From Bdellovibrionales bacterium (lineage in GTDB: Bacteria; Bdellovibrionota; Bdellovibrionia; Bdellovibrionales; Bdellovibrionaceae), in NCBI GenBank assembly GCA_016713585.1, contig JADJOV010000010.1:1-64000 (forward strand): a stretch of DNA of 64,000 nt, in the 5' to 3' direction. Under the pieces are notes generated by a model that worked only from the letters and a program-made list of their open reading frames with translations, searched no databases and had not been told where the DNA came from. Below, in pieces: positions 29,320 through 37,965 of the stretch (positions are counted from its first letter, which is position 1; the number at the start of each line of letters is the position of its first letter). The translations under genes and the position numbers were made by a program.

Positions 29320-32300
29320 ATGTTGAATAAAATAATTCATTTCTCAATTTACAATCGCGGCGTTGTTCTCTTTTTAACCGTTTTGCTAGTTGTAGCAGGA
29401 ATCTACAGCTTTCAGCACTTGCCAATTGATGCGGTACCCGACATCACAAATAATCAGGTTCAGATCAATACCATCATCGAAGGTCTTGCACCTGAAGAGA
29501 TTGAACGAACTGTGACGTTTCCGGTTGAGTCCTCTATGCGAGGAGTAGCCGGCGTTGAACAAGTTAGATCCATCACTCGATTCGGACTTTCTCAAGTCAC
29601 CGTGATTTTCAAAGATTCCGTTGATATTTTCAGAGCAAGGCAACTTGTCACTGAGCGGCTTCAAGGAGTTTCAGGCGACTTGCCTGCTTCCGCGAAGCCA
29701 GAGCTAGGGCCGATCTCCACTGGTCTTGGTGAGATCTACCAGTTCGTTTTAGATTTCAAAGAAAAAAAACAAGGCGACGAGCGGGTGAAGCAGCTCATGG
29801 AGCTAAAGGCGCTCCAAGATTGGTTTGTAAAACCGAGACTTTTAACGGTCGAGGGCGTGGCAGAGATCAACACTTCTGGAGGTTTTGAAAAGCAGTACCA
29901 TGTTCAGCCTGATCCAAAGAAGATGGCGTCTTTTGGAATTCACTTTGAAGACATCGGTGAAGCACTAGAAAAAATTAATAAAAACGTGGGCGGCGGCTAC
30001 GTTGAGCAAACGGCTGAACAGTTTCTAATTCAAGGAGTGGGACTGATCAAAGATCCCAAAGCTATAGAAAGAGTTCCAGTTAAGAGCTTGGAGTCCTTTA
30101 AAGTTGTTACCATCGGCGACATCGCTCGGGTGACTTTGGGTAAAGAGCTGCGAACGGGATCTGCCACCTACGATGGCGAAGAGGTCGTTTTAGGAACTGT
30201 GATGATGCTCCTTGGAGAAAACAGTCGAACAGTTTCAACTCGGGTGCATACTAAAATCGAAGAAATTAGAAAGACCCTTCCAAAAGATGTTGAAGTAACC
30301 ACCGTCTACAACAGGTCAGACCTGGTTAACGCGACACTTGGAACGGTTGAGCACAATCTTTTGATGGGGGCGATTCTTGTCACGATTATTCTACTCATCC
30401 TGCTCGGAAACATTCGGGCAGCTCTAATCACTGCCGTCACAATTCCACTTTCGTTGCTCGCCACTTTTCTCGTCATGAAGCCGCTTGGAATTTCAGGAAA
30501 TCTGATGAGCCTTGGTGCCTTAGATTTTGGAATTATTGTCGATGGAACAGTCATCGTGCTTGATAACTGTGTCAGGTTCCTGCACGACCGAGCTAAGTCT
30601 TTAGGGCGAAATTTGAGTAAAGACGAAGTCAAAAAAGCTGTTTACGAATCCACGGTTGAAATTAGACAAGCCGCTGGTTTTGGCCAATTCATTATCGTGA
30701 TGGTGTTCTTGCCGGTTTTTGCCCTAACAGGCGTTGAAGGCAAAATGTTTATCCCCATGGCTGCAACTTTCGCTATTGCCGTCATGATGGCCTTTATTCT
30801 TTCGTTCACAACGGCACCAGCACTCGCAAGTATCTTTTTATCAGGCAAGACAGAGGACAAAGAACCGAAGCTCATGGAATGGATTCGAAAAGCCTACGTT
30901 CCATTTTTTGAATTCGCCTACAAACGTAAAAACTTAACGATGGGCGTAGGACTTCTCTCTGTTGTTTTGGGAGTCGCACTCTTCATGACCAGAGGAGCCG
31001 AGTTTTTACCCCAACTCAGTGAAGGATCATTCGCTTTTCATATGATCAGACCCGTAAATGCAAGCTTAAGTCAGTCAGTCGAATTTCAGAGAAAAGCAGA
31101 TAAGGTCGTCGAGACCTTTCCTGAGGTCAGCCACGTCTTTTCAAGAATAGGAACAAGCGAAGTCGCAACTGATCCAATGGGCGTCAACGTATCTGATACT
31201 TACATTATGCTGAAATCTCGTGACGATTGGCCGGAAGTTGACGGCAAAAAGCGAACTTTCCAAAGTCTCGTTTCACTCATGGTTGAAAAACTTGAAAAGG
31301 AAATTCCAGGACAAACTTATCTAGCATCTCAGCCGATTCAAATGCGTTTCAATGAATTGCTTGAAGGCACCAGAGCTGATGTTGCCGTCAAAGTTTTTGG
31401 CCCAGATTTAGATAAGCTTGTTGAGTTCGCAAAGAAGACCCAAGAAATTGTGGCAAAAATTCAAGGAGCCGGTGATGTCGAAGTGGATCTGGCAGGCACT
31501 TCGCCGGTTTTAAGAATTGAACCAAGCGAGGCCAGTCTTTCAGCTTACAACGGCTCTGTGAAAGACGTTCTTGACACAGTTTCAATTGCGCTCGGAGGTC
31601 AGGAAGCTGGTTTTCTTTATGAAGGTGAACGAAAGTTTCCAATTGTCGTAAGACTTGGCAATGACTTGAGATCTGATCTCAGCACGATCAAAGATCTTCC
31701 AGTCGGAGTAGGACCAAATGTTCTCGTGCCACTTGGAAAGCTTGCCGACATTTCCTTCAAAGAAACTTATGGCTCAGTGAACAGAGAGAATTCGAATCGA
31801 AGAACTGCTGTCCTTATCAACTTGCGGGGACGCGATACCGAATCGTTTGTTTTAGAAGCGCAGAAGGCCGTTGAAACACAACTGAAACTTCCAGATGGCT
31901 ACTATCTCGAATGGGGCGGAAACTTTAAGAATCTGGAGCAAGCTAGATCCAGACTTTTGATCTTAGCACCGATTGCATTGGCACTTGTTCTCATGATGAT
32001 TTACGCGGCCTTTGGAAGCGTAGCTCAGACCTTTCTCATATTCGCTTGTATCCCCATGGCCCGGGTCGGTGGAGTCATCGGTCTGATTTTGAACGGTCTT
32101 CCGTTTAGTATTTCCGCAGGCATCGGGTTTATTGCGCTCTCGGGGATCGCCGTCTTAAATGGAGTAGTGCTTGTTAACTTTTTTAATCAACTACAAGCCG
32201 AAGGGAAAACTGGAAAGGAACTTGTTCTTTCTGGAACGCTTGTCAGGCTTCGCCCGGTGTTAATGACAGCACTTGTTGCGGTCTTTGGGTTCATTCCAAT

Positions 32301-32454
32301 GATGATCTCGACGGGCATTGGTGCAGAGGTGCAAAAGCCACTCGCTTCAGTTGTCATCGGTGGAATCATTTCTTCGACGCTTCTAACATTGATCGTGCTT
32401 CCCATTTTATTTTCGAGATTTGAGTCAAGAATGAAAGGTCGCGTAGCGCACTAA
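29320..32454 (+). CDS. czcA: Heavy-metal RND efflux pump, CzcA-like
   Basis: 1,044 residues, intact and of full family length. The N-terminus (IYNRGVVLFLTVLLVVAGIY, LPIDAVPDITNNQVQINTII) is CzcA-like. The TM4 region (LGALDFGIIVDGTVIVLDNC) holds the DFGxxxDG acidic motif for proton relay, characteristic of CzcA-type Zn/Co/Cd pumps. The second porter half (EFLPQLSEGSFAFHMIRPVN) and TM7-TM12 follow. It is the best-preserved RND gene of the window. Expected partners are the CzcC-like channel and the short His-rich adaptor-like protein just upstream. Confidence 0.93.
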   Translation: MLNKIIHFSIYNRGVVLFLTVLLVVAGIYSFQHLPIDAVPDITNNQVQINTIIEGLAPEEIERTVTFPVESSMRGVAGVEQVRSITRFGLSQVTVIFKDSVDIFRARQLVTERLQGVSGDLPASAKPELGPISTGLGEIYQFVLDFKEKKQGDERVKQLMELKALQDWFVKPRLLTVEGVAEINTSGGFEKQYHVQPDPKKMASFGIHFEDIGEALEKINKNVGGGYVEQTAEQFLIQGVGLIKDPKAIERVPVKSLESFKVVTIGDIARVTLGKELRTGSATYDGEEVVLGTVMMLLGENSRTVSTRVHTKIEEIRKTLPKDVEVTTVYNRSDLVNATLGTVEHNLLMGAILVTIILLILLGNIRAALITAVTIPLSLLATFLVMKPLGISGNLMSLGALDFGIIVDGTVIVLDNCVRFLHDRAKSLGRNLSKDEVKKAVYESTVEIRQAAGFGQFIIVMVFLPVFALTGVEGKMFIPMAATFAIAVMMAFILSFTTAPALASIFLSGKTEDKEPKLMEWIRKAYVPFFEFAYKRKNLTMGVGLLSVVLGVALFMTRGAEFLPQLSEGSFAFHMIRPVNASLSQSVEFQRKADKVVETFPEVSHVFSRIGTSEVATDPMGVNVSDTYIMLKSRDDWPEVDGKKRTFQSLVSLMVEKLEKEIPGQTYLASQPIQMRFNELLEGTRADVAVKVFGPDLDKLVEFAKKTQEIVAKIQGAGDVEVDLAGTSPVLRIEPSEASLSAYNGSVKDVLDTVSIALGGQEAGFLYEGERKFPIVVRLGNDLRSDLSTIKDLPVGVGPNVLVPLGKLADISFKETYGSVNRENSNRRTAVLINLRGRDTESFVLEAQKAVETQLKLPDGYYLEWGGNFKNLEQARSRLLILAPIALALVLMMIYAAFGSVAQTFLIFACIPMARVGGVIGLILNGLPFSISAGIGFIALSGIAVLNGVVLVNFFNQLQAEGKTGKELVLSGTLVRLRPVLMTALVAVFGFIPMMISTGIGAEVQKPLASVVIGGIISSTLLTLIVLPILFSRFESRMKGRVAH

Positions 32455-32502
32455 ATTAACTAACCGGGGTAGCTTTCGCTACCTCAAGAAAAGGAAGATT
32501 TT

Positions 32503-32733
32503 ATGAAAAAGGCAGTTTTGACCGCAATAATGTTGTCGTTTGCTTTCGGTATCAACGCCCAAGCTGGCGAAGAACATAAGCACTCAAAAAAAGAAAAGCA
32601 GAACCATTCTGAAAAAGTACATAAATGCGAAAAGTGCAAAAAATCGGAGAAGGACTGTAAATGCGACGAGAAGCACCAAGATCACGAGCATTCAGATGAA
32701 ACAAAGGACGAGACCAAGAAAGAGACGAAGTAA
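32503..32733 (+). CDS. Small exported His/Lys/Cys-rich peptide
   Basis: 76 residues with a signal peptide (MKKAVLTAIMLSFAFGINAQ) and a mature part made almost entirely of His, Lys, Glu, Asp and Cys (EEHKHSKKEKQNHSEKVHKC, then CEKCKKSEKDCKCDEKHQDH). Five Cys and eight or so His residues suggest a periplasmic metal sponge or chaperone for Zn/Cd. It lies between czcA and the ZntA-like gene and is followed by a terminator-like hairpin. Confidence 0.6.
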   Translation: MKKAVLTAIMLSFAFGINAQAGEEHKHSKKEKQNHSEKVHKCEKCKKSEKDCKCDEKHQDHEHSDETKDETKKETK

Positions 32734-32771
32734 CCTATTAAATTACATGGACAACAATACAGGAAGAAACC

Positions 32772-32800
32772 ATCAGGATCTTTGATGATCCTGATTTTTA
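32772..32800 (+). terminator. Rho-independent terminator-like hairpin
   Basis: ATCAGGATC/GATCCTGAT is a 9-bp perfect stem with a six-base loop, followed by TTTTTA. It lies just before the ZntA-like gene, so it may end the czc transcript or attenuate read-through. Confidence 0.65.
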
Positions 32801-32810
32801 AGAGGGATTG

Positions 32811-35027
32811 ATGGAAAAGACGGAACGCCAAGACAATTGCTGCAATTCAGATTCGCCTAGAGTTGAGAGTAAGATTCTGAATCATATCGAGGGGTCATCT
32901 GTCTCAACATTCTCCGTGTTGGGTATGGACTGCGCTGATGAAATCGCAGCGATTCAAAAATCTCTCACGCATTCAAAGATTGCAAAAGTCACAGCAAACT
33001 TAATGACGTCGCAAGTTTCCGTTGAGCATGATCCTTCCTTTAAAAAAGAAGAGATAGTCGCTTTGATCAATAAATCTGGAGTTAAGGTTCAGGAAACTTC
33101 TCGGCAGCTTTCGTTTGTTGCAGCAAACAAAAATAGAGTCATACTTGTAAGTCTCTCCGGTGCATTCCTGGTTATTGGCCTTATTTTTCAATGGTTCTTG
33201 GAGTTACCAACTGCGTGGCTTTTTTCGATTTACCTAGCGGCAACACTCACTGGTGGAACCCTGATATTTCCAAAAGCTGTTCGCGCCCTGAAGCAACGAA
33301 GCCTCGACATGAACGTGCTCATGACCATGGCAGCTGTCGGAGCATTTGCCATTCGCGAATATTCGGAAGCGGCGGCGGTCGTTTTTCTTTTCTCTTTAGC
33401 GGAGATGCTAGAGGCCTTTAGTGTGGCCAGGGCAAGAAAAGCCATTAGAGAAGTCCTGTCGATCACTCCTCAGGTCGCAAACCTGGTCGCGGAAAATGGG
33501 AACATTAGCTCGACGCCAGTCGAGGAGATTGCTGTAGGTCAGAAAATACTCATTCGGGCAGGAGATAGAGTTCCACTTGATGCATTGATCGTTGAAGGTT
33601 CTTCTTACCTTAACCAAGCACCCCTCACGGGCGAATCGCAACCTGTGTCCAAGGGCGTTGGGGATACTGTGTTAGCTGGAACCGTCAATGAAAGTGGTAG
33701 CCTAACTGCGACTGTCAGCCACGGCTTTAAGGACACAAAGATCGCGGGCGTTATTCGTTTGATCGAGGAAGCTCAAAGTAAGAAAGCTCCGTCGCAGCTG
33801 TTTGTGGACAAGTTTGCCAAAATTTATACGCCTATCGTAACCCTTGTTGCGTTACTAGTGTTTCTGGTCCCTCCACTGCTATTTTCTCAATCGTGGGATC
33901 TGTGGTTTTATAGGTCGCTGGTATTTCTGGTTATCGCATGCCCTTGTGCTCTCGTCATTGCCACACCGGTTTCAGTTGTGTCGGCACTAACGGCACTCGC
34001 AAAGAACGGTGTTCTAGTAAAGGGAGGCGTCTATCTTGAAGCCCTCGGAAAACTACGCGCCATTGCCGTAGATAAAACCGGAACTATCACCGAAGGGCGT
34101 CCCAAAGTTGTTTCTGAAAAAACTTGGGGATCATCCAAAACAGAAGAGTTCATGCAAGTCGCTCTTTCGCTAGAAAAACAATCCAATCACCCTTTAGCTA
34201 AGGCAGTGGTTGAATTCTGTGAGAGCAAACATGCGACCGACTCCCCAGTATCAAATCATAAAGTTATACCGGGCAAAGGTGTTGAAGGCTCTATTGGCTC
34301 ACATCACTATTTCGCTGGAAATCATAAGCTCGCTCATGAACTAAATGTATGCAGTCCTGAAGTCGAAAAGTATCTTCAGACTCTCGAAGATCAAGCTCAG
34401 TCGGTTATGATCGTCGGACATAAACCTCACGCTGGTTGTGAGGGTGAAATTCTAGGAATTCTGGGCCTCGCCGACAAACCTCGCGAAGGTGTCGGAAAGG
34501 CAATCGAGAATCTACACCGTGTTGGAATTAAAGAAGTTCTGATCTTGAGCGGCGACAACCAAAGAACTGTCGATTCGATTGCGAAAATCGTCGGGATTGA
34601 TAAGGGTCGTGGAGATCTCCTGCCTGAAGACAAAGTTTTTGAAATCCAATCCCTCACAAAACAATATTTTTACGTTGGTATGGTCGGCGACGGAATCAAC
34701 GATGCCCCAGCCCTTGCTCAAGCCTCCATTGGAATTGCGATGGGTGCCGCTGGTACGGATGCCGCAATTGAAACAGCCGATATTGCTTTAATGACGGACG
34801 ACCTTGGACAACTTGCGAGAGCTATTCAGCACGGCAGAAAAACATTAGGAATTATTCGCTTCAACATCGGATTTGCACTTGTAATCAAAGCTGTCTTTAT
34901 TGGCCTAGGTGTCTTTGGTTTATCAAATCTGTGGCTTGCGGTGGCTGCTGACATGGGAGCATCGCTGATCGTGATCGCAAATTCGCTACGACTTCTGGGT
35001 ATGAATTCAGAAACTCATTCGAGTTAA
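32811..35027 (+). CDS. zntA: Zn/Cd/Pb-translocating P1B-type ATPase, ZntA/CadA-like
   Basis: About 738 residues, intact. The N-terminus contains one HMA-like domain (FSVLGMDCADEIAAIQKSLT), with DC in place of the usual CxxC, as in some Zn pumps. The core shows LTGESQPVSK, CPC in VIACPCALVIATPVSVV, VDKTGTITEGRP, KQSNHPLAKAVV and [19 protein letters not shown]. The last helix has ADMGASLIVIANSLRL with the Asp that marks Zn/Cd/Pb pumps. The ATG at 32811 is preferred over the TTG three bases before it. It would clear cytoplasmic Zn/Cd while CzcA handles the periplasm. Confidence 0.93.
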   Translation: MEKTERQDNCCNSDSPRVESKILNHIEGSSVSTFSVLGMDCADEIAAIQKSLTHSKIAKVTANLMTSQVSVEHDPSFKKEEIVALINKSGVKVQETSRQLSFVAANKNRVILVSLSGAFLVIGLIFQWFLELPTAWLFSIYLAATLTGGTLIFPKAVRALKQRSLDMNVLMTMAAVGAFAIREYSEAAAVVFLFSLAEMLEAFSVARARKAIREVLSITPQVANLVAENGNISSTPVEEIAVGQKILIRAGDRVPLDALIVEGSSYLNQAPLTGESQPVSKGVGDTVLAGTVNESGSLTATVSHGFKDTKIAGVIRLIEEAQSKKAPSQLFVDKFAKIYTPIVTLVALLVFLVPPLLFSQSWDLWFYRSLVFLVIACPCALVIATPVSVVSALTALAKNGVLVKGGVYLEALGKLRAIAVDKTGTITEGRPKVVSEKTWGSSKTEEFMQVALSLEKQSNHPLAKAVVEFCESKHATDSPVSNHKVIPGKGVEGSIGSHHYFAGNHKLAHELNVCSPEVEKYLQTLEDQAQSVMIVGHKPHAGCEGEILGILGLADKPREGVGKAIENLHRVGIKEVLILSGDNQRTVDSIAKIVGIDKGRGDLLPEDKVFEIQSLTKQYFYVGMVGDGINDAPALAQASIGIAMGAAGTDAAIETADIALMTDDLGQLARAIQHGRKTLGIIRFNIGFALVIKAVFIGLGVFGLSNLWLAVAADMGASLIVIANSLRLLGMNSETHSS

Positions 35028-35043
35028 AAAAGGGAATTTTGAA

Positions 35044-35484
35044 ATGATATTCAATCCGCTCTCAAAAATGCTGGCTTCAATTATTCTCATGACTTCAGTT
35101 GAATCAGCTCTAGGACATGGTGACGATGGAGTAAAAGAGCATAAAAAAGAAGAAAAAGTCGCGGTGCGAATCGCCCCTTCAAAATCGAGCATATTAGATT
35201 CACTTTCAATTGAGCAGATTCTGAAGAGCAAGCAAGTACCAGATGATGTTTTAATCGTGACCTGCTCACTTTCAACAGCTCCATGTCGAGGAATTTCTAT
35301 CGGACTTTTCGACTCAAATGGATCGCAAATTTTCTCAAGTAATACTGGATTAAACGGTTTTGTTGGCTTTCAGGGACTGAACAAAGACGACTCATACACA
35401 GCTCGTATCAAAAGCGAAAAATACATTGGAGAAGTCATTGTTCGGTCCGGAGTGAATCAAAGTTTAGTAGGAGATCGAAAGTGA
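35044..35484 (+). CDS. Exported protein of the czc/znt cluster, unknown function
   Basis: 146 residues with a signal peptide (LASIILMTSVESALGHGDDG), a short His/Lys/Glu-rich linker (VKEHKKEEKVAV) and a beta-rich domain with two Cys (VTCSLSTAPCRGISIGLFDS) ending in SEKYIGEVIVRSGVNQ. No family is recognised. The two Cys may form a disulfide or bind metal. It is co-directional with ZntA and the DUF3703 gene with minimal gaps. Confidence 0.55.
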   Translation: MIFNPLSKMLASIILMTSVESALGHGDDGVKEHKKEEKVAVRIAPSKSSILDSLSIEQILKSKQVPDDVLIVTCSLSTAPCRGISIGLFDSNGSQIFSSNTGLNGFVGFQGLNKDDSYTARIKSEKYIGEVIVRSGVNQSLVGDRK

Positions 35485-35485
35485 T

Positions 35486-35842
35486 ATGAAGGGGCAGAAA
35501 CTTGATTTGGCAAATGCGTTTAAGTCTGAGATCGAATCTGCGTTGCTAAGTAAAAGGCAAGGCAGGAAGGATCTTGAGTGGTCGCATTTGGAAAGAGCGC
35601 ATATTCTAGGACAGTTTCACGCATTGTGGCATCTTCGGGTTCACGTCTTAATGATCAAGTACAGTGTTCGATACTGCAATTTGAAAGAGTTTTTAGGGCA
35701 ACTCCCTCGAATTTTTCTGGCAATGCCGGGCTCGATAACTGGATTAGCGCCCGTAGGAAATACCGGCGGTTCAGACGTTGGGATATTTCAGGCAATGGAA
35801 ATACCTGAGGACCTTCGAGGTTATCTCGAGGTCCAATCGTGA
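35486..35842 (+). CDS. DUF3703 family protein
   Basis: 118 residues with the DUF3703 pattern: an N-terminal helix (ANAFKSEIESALLSKRQGRK), WSHLERAHILGQFHALWHLR with H/R/AHxLGQ, and the C-terminal VGNTGGSDVGIF with a final PEDLRGYLE. Members are short soluble proteins found near czc and other metal-efflux genes; the function is not known. Overlaps the next gene as GTGA. Confidence 0.8.
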   Translation: MKGQKLDLANAFKSEIESALLSKRQGRKDLEWSHLERAHILGQFHALWHLRVHVLMIKYSVRYCNLKEFLGQLPRIFLAMPGSITGLAPVGNTGGSDVGIFQAMEIPEDLRGYLEVQS

Positions 35843-36255
35843 CAGAAAAAAGATGGCAGAGAAGATTTTTTATTAAGGACTTGGCTCGATACAAAAGATT
35901 ACTTGTCTATGTAGCTCTGTGTTCAGCTATTCTCCTCAGTTCTACAATACCTGAAATTGATTTTTGTTCTTCAAGCAGCGCACAATCGAATTCGGTTGGT
36001 GCTGGAAATATAAGAATGGTCACTGCTACCGACGCTGAGAATCTAAAGACCGATCCTACTCCAGAAAATAAGCATAAAAAATCCGACAAAGAACATTTGT
36101 TCTGTCACCTGGGGCACACGTGTCGCCTTGTTTTTAATAAAACAATTTATTTCGAGTTGCCCAGTTTTACTGGCGTTCAAGCCGAATTCCTGATTTTGGA
36201 ATTCCAAGAGCCCGAACTTGATGGACCATTTCGTCCTCCACAACTGTCGTCTTAA
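35839..36255 (+). CDS. Membrane-anchored or exported small protein, paralogue of the 26984 protein
   Basis: 138 residues from a GTG that overlaps the DUF3703 stop. One hydrophobic helix (YKRLLVYVALCSAILLSS) is followed by a polar linker and KHKKSDKEHLFCHLGHTCRL, then beta-like sequence ending DGPFRPPQLSS. The CHLGH core and the terminal PFRPP are shared with the gene at 26984, which lies at the opposite end of the same cluster. Function unknown; metal binding is inferred from Cys/His. Confidence 0.55.
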   Translation: MTEKRWQRRFFIKDLARYKRLLVYVALCSAILLSSTIPEIDFCSSSSAQSNSVGAGNIRMVTATDAENLKTDPTPENKHKKSDKEHLFCHLGHTCRLVFNKTIYFELPSFTGVQAEFLILEFQEPELDGPFRPPQLSS

Positions 36256-36350
36256 TGAAGACTAAATACCCTGATCAGTTCTACAAGGAATTTCGCGCAG
36301 AAATGAGGCGCAGAGTTCTTAAAATTAATTTATTTTTGGAAGGAATTTTT

Positions 36351-36653
36351 ATGAAAAAACTTATGTCAATGGCAGTTCTATTTATGTTTTTAGTTGGATG
36401 TACCACTATGCAGGGGTTTGCTCCAGCCGACGCGACCTCAGAAGGAATACGATTTAAGTACGGCTCTTCGCGAGGCATAAAATTAGGCGATAGAATAATC
36501 GCCTACAAACGAACTCCGTCGAATAGTAGACGAGGATTTTCCTATATTGACGCCGGAACTCTGACGGTGACTAAAGTTGAAAAGGATTTTGCTATCATGA
36601 AAAAAGATGGGGAATTTGAAGTCAACGAAACTACCAGCTTTGCTCGAGAATAA
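36351..36653 (+). CDS. Small lipoprotein, paralogue of the one at 12141
   Basis: About 100 residues. I start at the ATG 36351, where MKKLMSMAVLFMFLVGC is a clear lipoprotein signal with lipobox LVGC; the frame is open further upstream to 36255 but without a signal. The mature domain (IKLGDRIIAYKRTPSNSRRG, then DAGTLTVTKVEKDFAIMKKD and NETTSFARE) follows the same pattern as the lipoprotein at 12141 (GDRV..YK ... GSVTEI ... EEGTFVEK). A terminator follows. Function unknown. Confidence 0.7.
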   Translation: MKKLMSMAVLFMFLVGCTTMQGFAPADATSEGIRFKYGSSRGIKLGDRIIAYKRTPSNSRRGFSYIDAGTLTVTKVEKDFAIMKKDGEFEVNETTSFARE

Positions 36654-36663
36654 TCGCGATTGG

Positions 36664-36698
36664 ACAGGGGCTTTCTTTCGGAAGGCCCCTGCCTTTTT
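36664..36698 (+). terminator. Rho-independent terminator at the end of the metal cluster
   Basis: CAGGGGC and GCCCCTG pair, with further TTTC/GGAA pairing inside, followed by CCTTTTT. It ends the transcript of the lipoprotein and of the czc/znt unit. Confidence 0.75.
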
Positions 36699-36717
36699 AA
36701 CCGAGAAAAAGATCAGC

Positions 36718-36876
36718 TCAGAGCCGATCTTTCAGTAGCCAGGTTACAAGCTGAATTACTAATACGACGAGCGCCACAATCCACGCACGCTTGATTCCAA
36801 GAACCAGCCGATAGTCTTTCATTTGAAGCTTCAGATTCATTTCGAGAGTAATGTAGTTGTTTTGATTTTGTTCCAT
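36718..36876 (-). CDS. Small single-helix membrane protein
   Basis: 52 residues (MEQNQNNYITLEMNLKLQMK ... RAWIVALVVLVIQLVTWLLK) with one C-terminal transmembrane helix. GGAGATCG just upstream of the ATG at 36876 supports this start over a longer frame to 36933. No family recognised. Confidence 0.5.
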   Translation of the reverse strand: MEQNQNNYITLEMNLKLQMKDYRLVLGIKRAWIVALVVLVIQLVTWLLKDRL

Positions 36877-37293
36877 AAACGATCTCCTTTTAACCGAGCC
36901 GAAGGCAAGAGAAGGAGGCGTTTTGTGGGGCAAAATTCAATTTCTACTCACATGTTCCGAAAAGGTCAGTTTGACGATGCTGGTTGGCTCTCGCTTTGAG
37001 CCGAGGAAGTTTCCTCAATTAAGCTTTCCCGTGAATGCTAGTTTGCCCTTCGAAGTATTGTTTTTGGACGCTCCCTACTAAGCCCATCTTATTCCTCCCT
37101 TTGCAGGCACCTCGCCAGTCGCTTCGCTTGGTGGCATGGTACCTGCCGCTACCGCACCTCTCGGGTGCTCACGTTACGGTCGGAGCCGGGCTTCTGCGTT
37201 CGCTATCTTCTCTCTTCGGGGGCCTCATCACTCGTGACGGCCCCACTCGATAGAGCGGGGAAAAAATAAAAACAACTTTCAAAGGAGAAAGTC
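36877..37293. other. Non-coding stretch with a GC-rich structured segment
   Basis: I see no gene here. The part from about 37100 to 37265 is clearly more GC-rich than its surroundings and has several short inverted repeats (for example GGTACCTGCCGCTACCGCACC and GAGGCCCCCGAAG on the complement). It ends just before the ribosome-binding site (AAAGGAG) of the gene at 37294. A structured RNA or a transfer/replication site of a mobile element are possible, unproven readings. Confidence 0.3.
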
Positions 37294-37663
37294 ATGAATT
37301 CACAAGTACAAACAAAAACATCGGAAACGGTTCAGGCCCAGGGCTTCATCGCAGACGCCAAAGTTTACATGAACCAAGACCGGGGAACTCTCACGCATTT
37401 GTTCGGCAACGATATGCGAATTGAAATGCCAATCAATCTCTACAAGAAGATTCTCGGACTTCCGTTCGAAAAAGCAGTCCGCAACAAAACTGAAGAACGA
37501 AATAATCGTGCATCCTTCGGACTTGTTGCCACACCGTCAATCTTTTCTCTAAAGATGGGCAGTACCTAGTTCATAGAGTTTTGGAATTCGCGTTTCCAAA
37601 CACATCAACTATTACAAACAAATATTCGGCGTTGAATATACTCCGAAAGCTCGCCCAGCTTAG
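37294..37663 (+). CDS. Hypothetical protein of the mobile-element region (frameshifted)
   Basis: The open frame (37294-37569) encodes MNSQVQTKTSETVQAQGFIA ... EMPINLYKKILGLPFEKAVR and stops early. In shifted frames it continues as DGQYLVHRVLE and then RVSKHINYYKQIFGVEYTPK with ARPA before a TAG at 37661-37663, so two single-base indels probably broke a protein of about 122 residues. AAAGGAG lies before the ATG. No family is recognised; the setting suggests a plasmid- or ICE-type gene. Confidence 0.5.
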
Positions 37664-37752
37664 GCTGGGTTTCATACTCGGTAGGCTTTGGCCTACCGAG
37701 TAGATCTAAAATTATCGACAAGGTTACAAGTAACCTTTTCTTCTTTTTGATT
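37654..37752 (+). terminator. Three tandem hairpins ending in a T-rich run
   Basis: CCCAGC/GCTGGG (37654-37669), a perfect 12-bp stem TACTCGGTAGGC/GCCTACCGAGTA with loop TTTG (37675-37702), and AAGGTTAC/GTAACCTT (37720-37737) followed by TTCTTCTTTTT. The last one is a good intrinsic terminator for the gene before it; the middle stem is unusually perfect and may have another job. Confidence 0.6.
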
Positions 37753-37888
37753 CGCAATCTTCACACCTTTCAAATTTCAATTTCTCTTTCATTGAGTCCC
37801 GCCAGTCTCCTTCAGAGCCTGTCATGCCTCATGATCGTCCTGTTCGGACTAACAGAGAAATCGAGCAATGTGCGCCAATCACTCCTAA

Positions 37889-37935
37889 TTTTTCCCCCGC
37901 CAAGCAAGCTTGGTGCGTACCTGGCGGGCGAAAAA
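37889..37935 (+). promoter_or_regulatory. Hairpin in the leader of the zinc-ribbon gene
   Basis: TTTTTCCCCCGCCA pairs with TGGCGGGCGAAAAA around a loop of about 19 bases with its own AAGCTT palindrome. It ends 30 bases before the ATG at 37966, near the AGGAG site, so it may regulate the downstream gene. Confidence 0.4.
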
Positions 37936-37965
37936 TGTTTTTTAAACCAGAAATAGGAGAAATTT

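Noticed and set aside
34427..34721. Minus-strand frames within the ZntA-like gene
   Set aside because: Antisense of a well-conserved P-type ATPase region; no start signals or known domains.
37654..37752. CRISPR array or tRNA cluster
   Set aside because: The stems differ from each other, there are no regular spacers and no cas genes, and no cloverleaf can be drawn.
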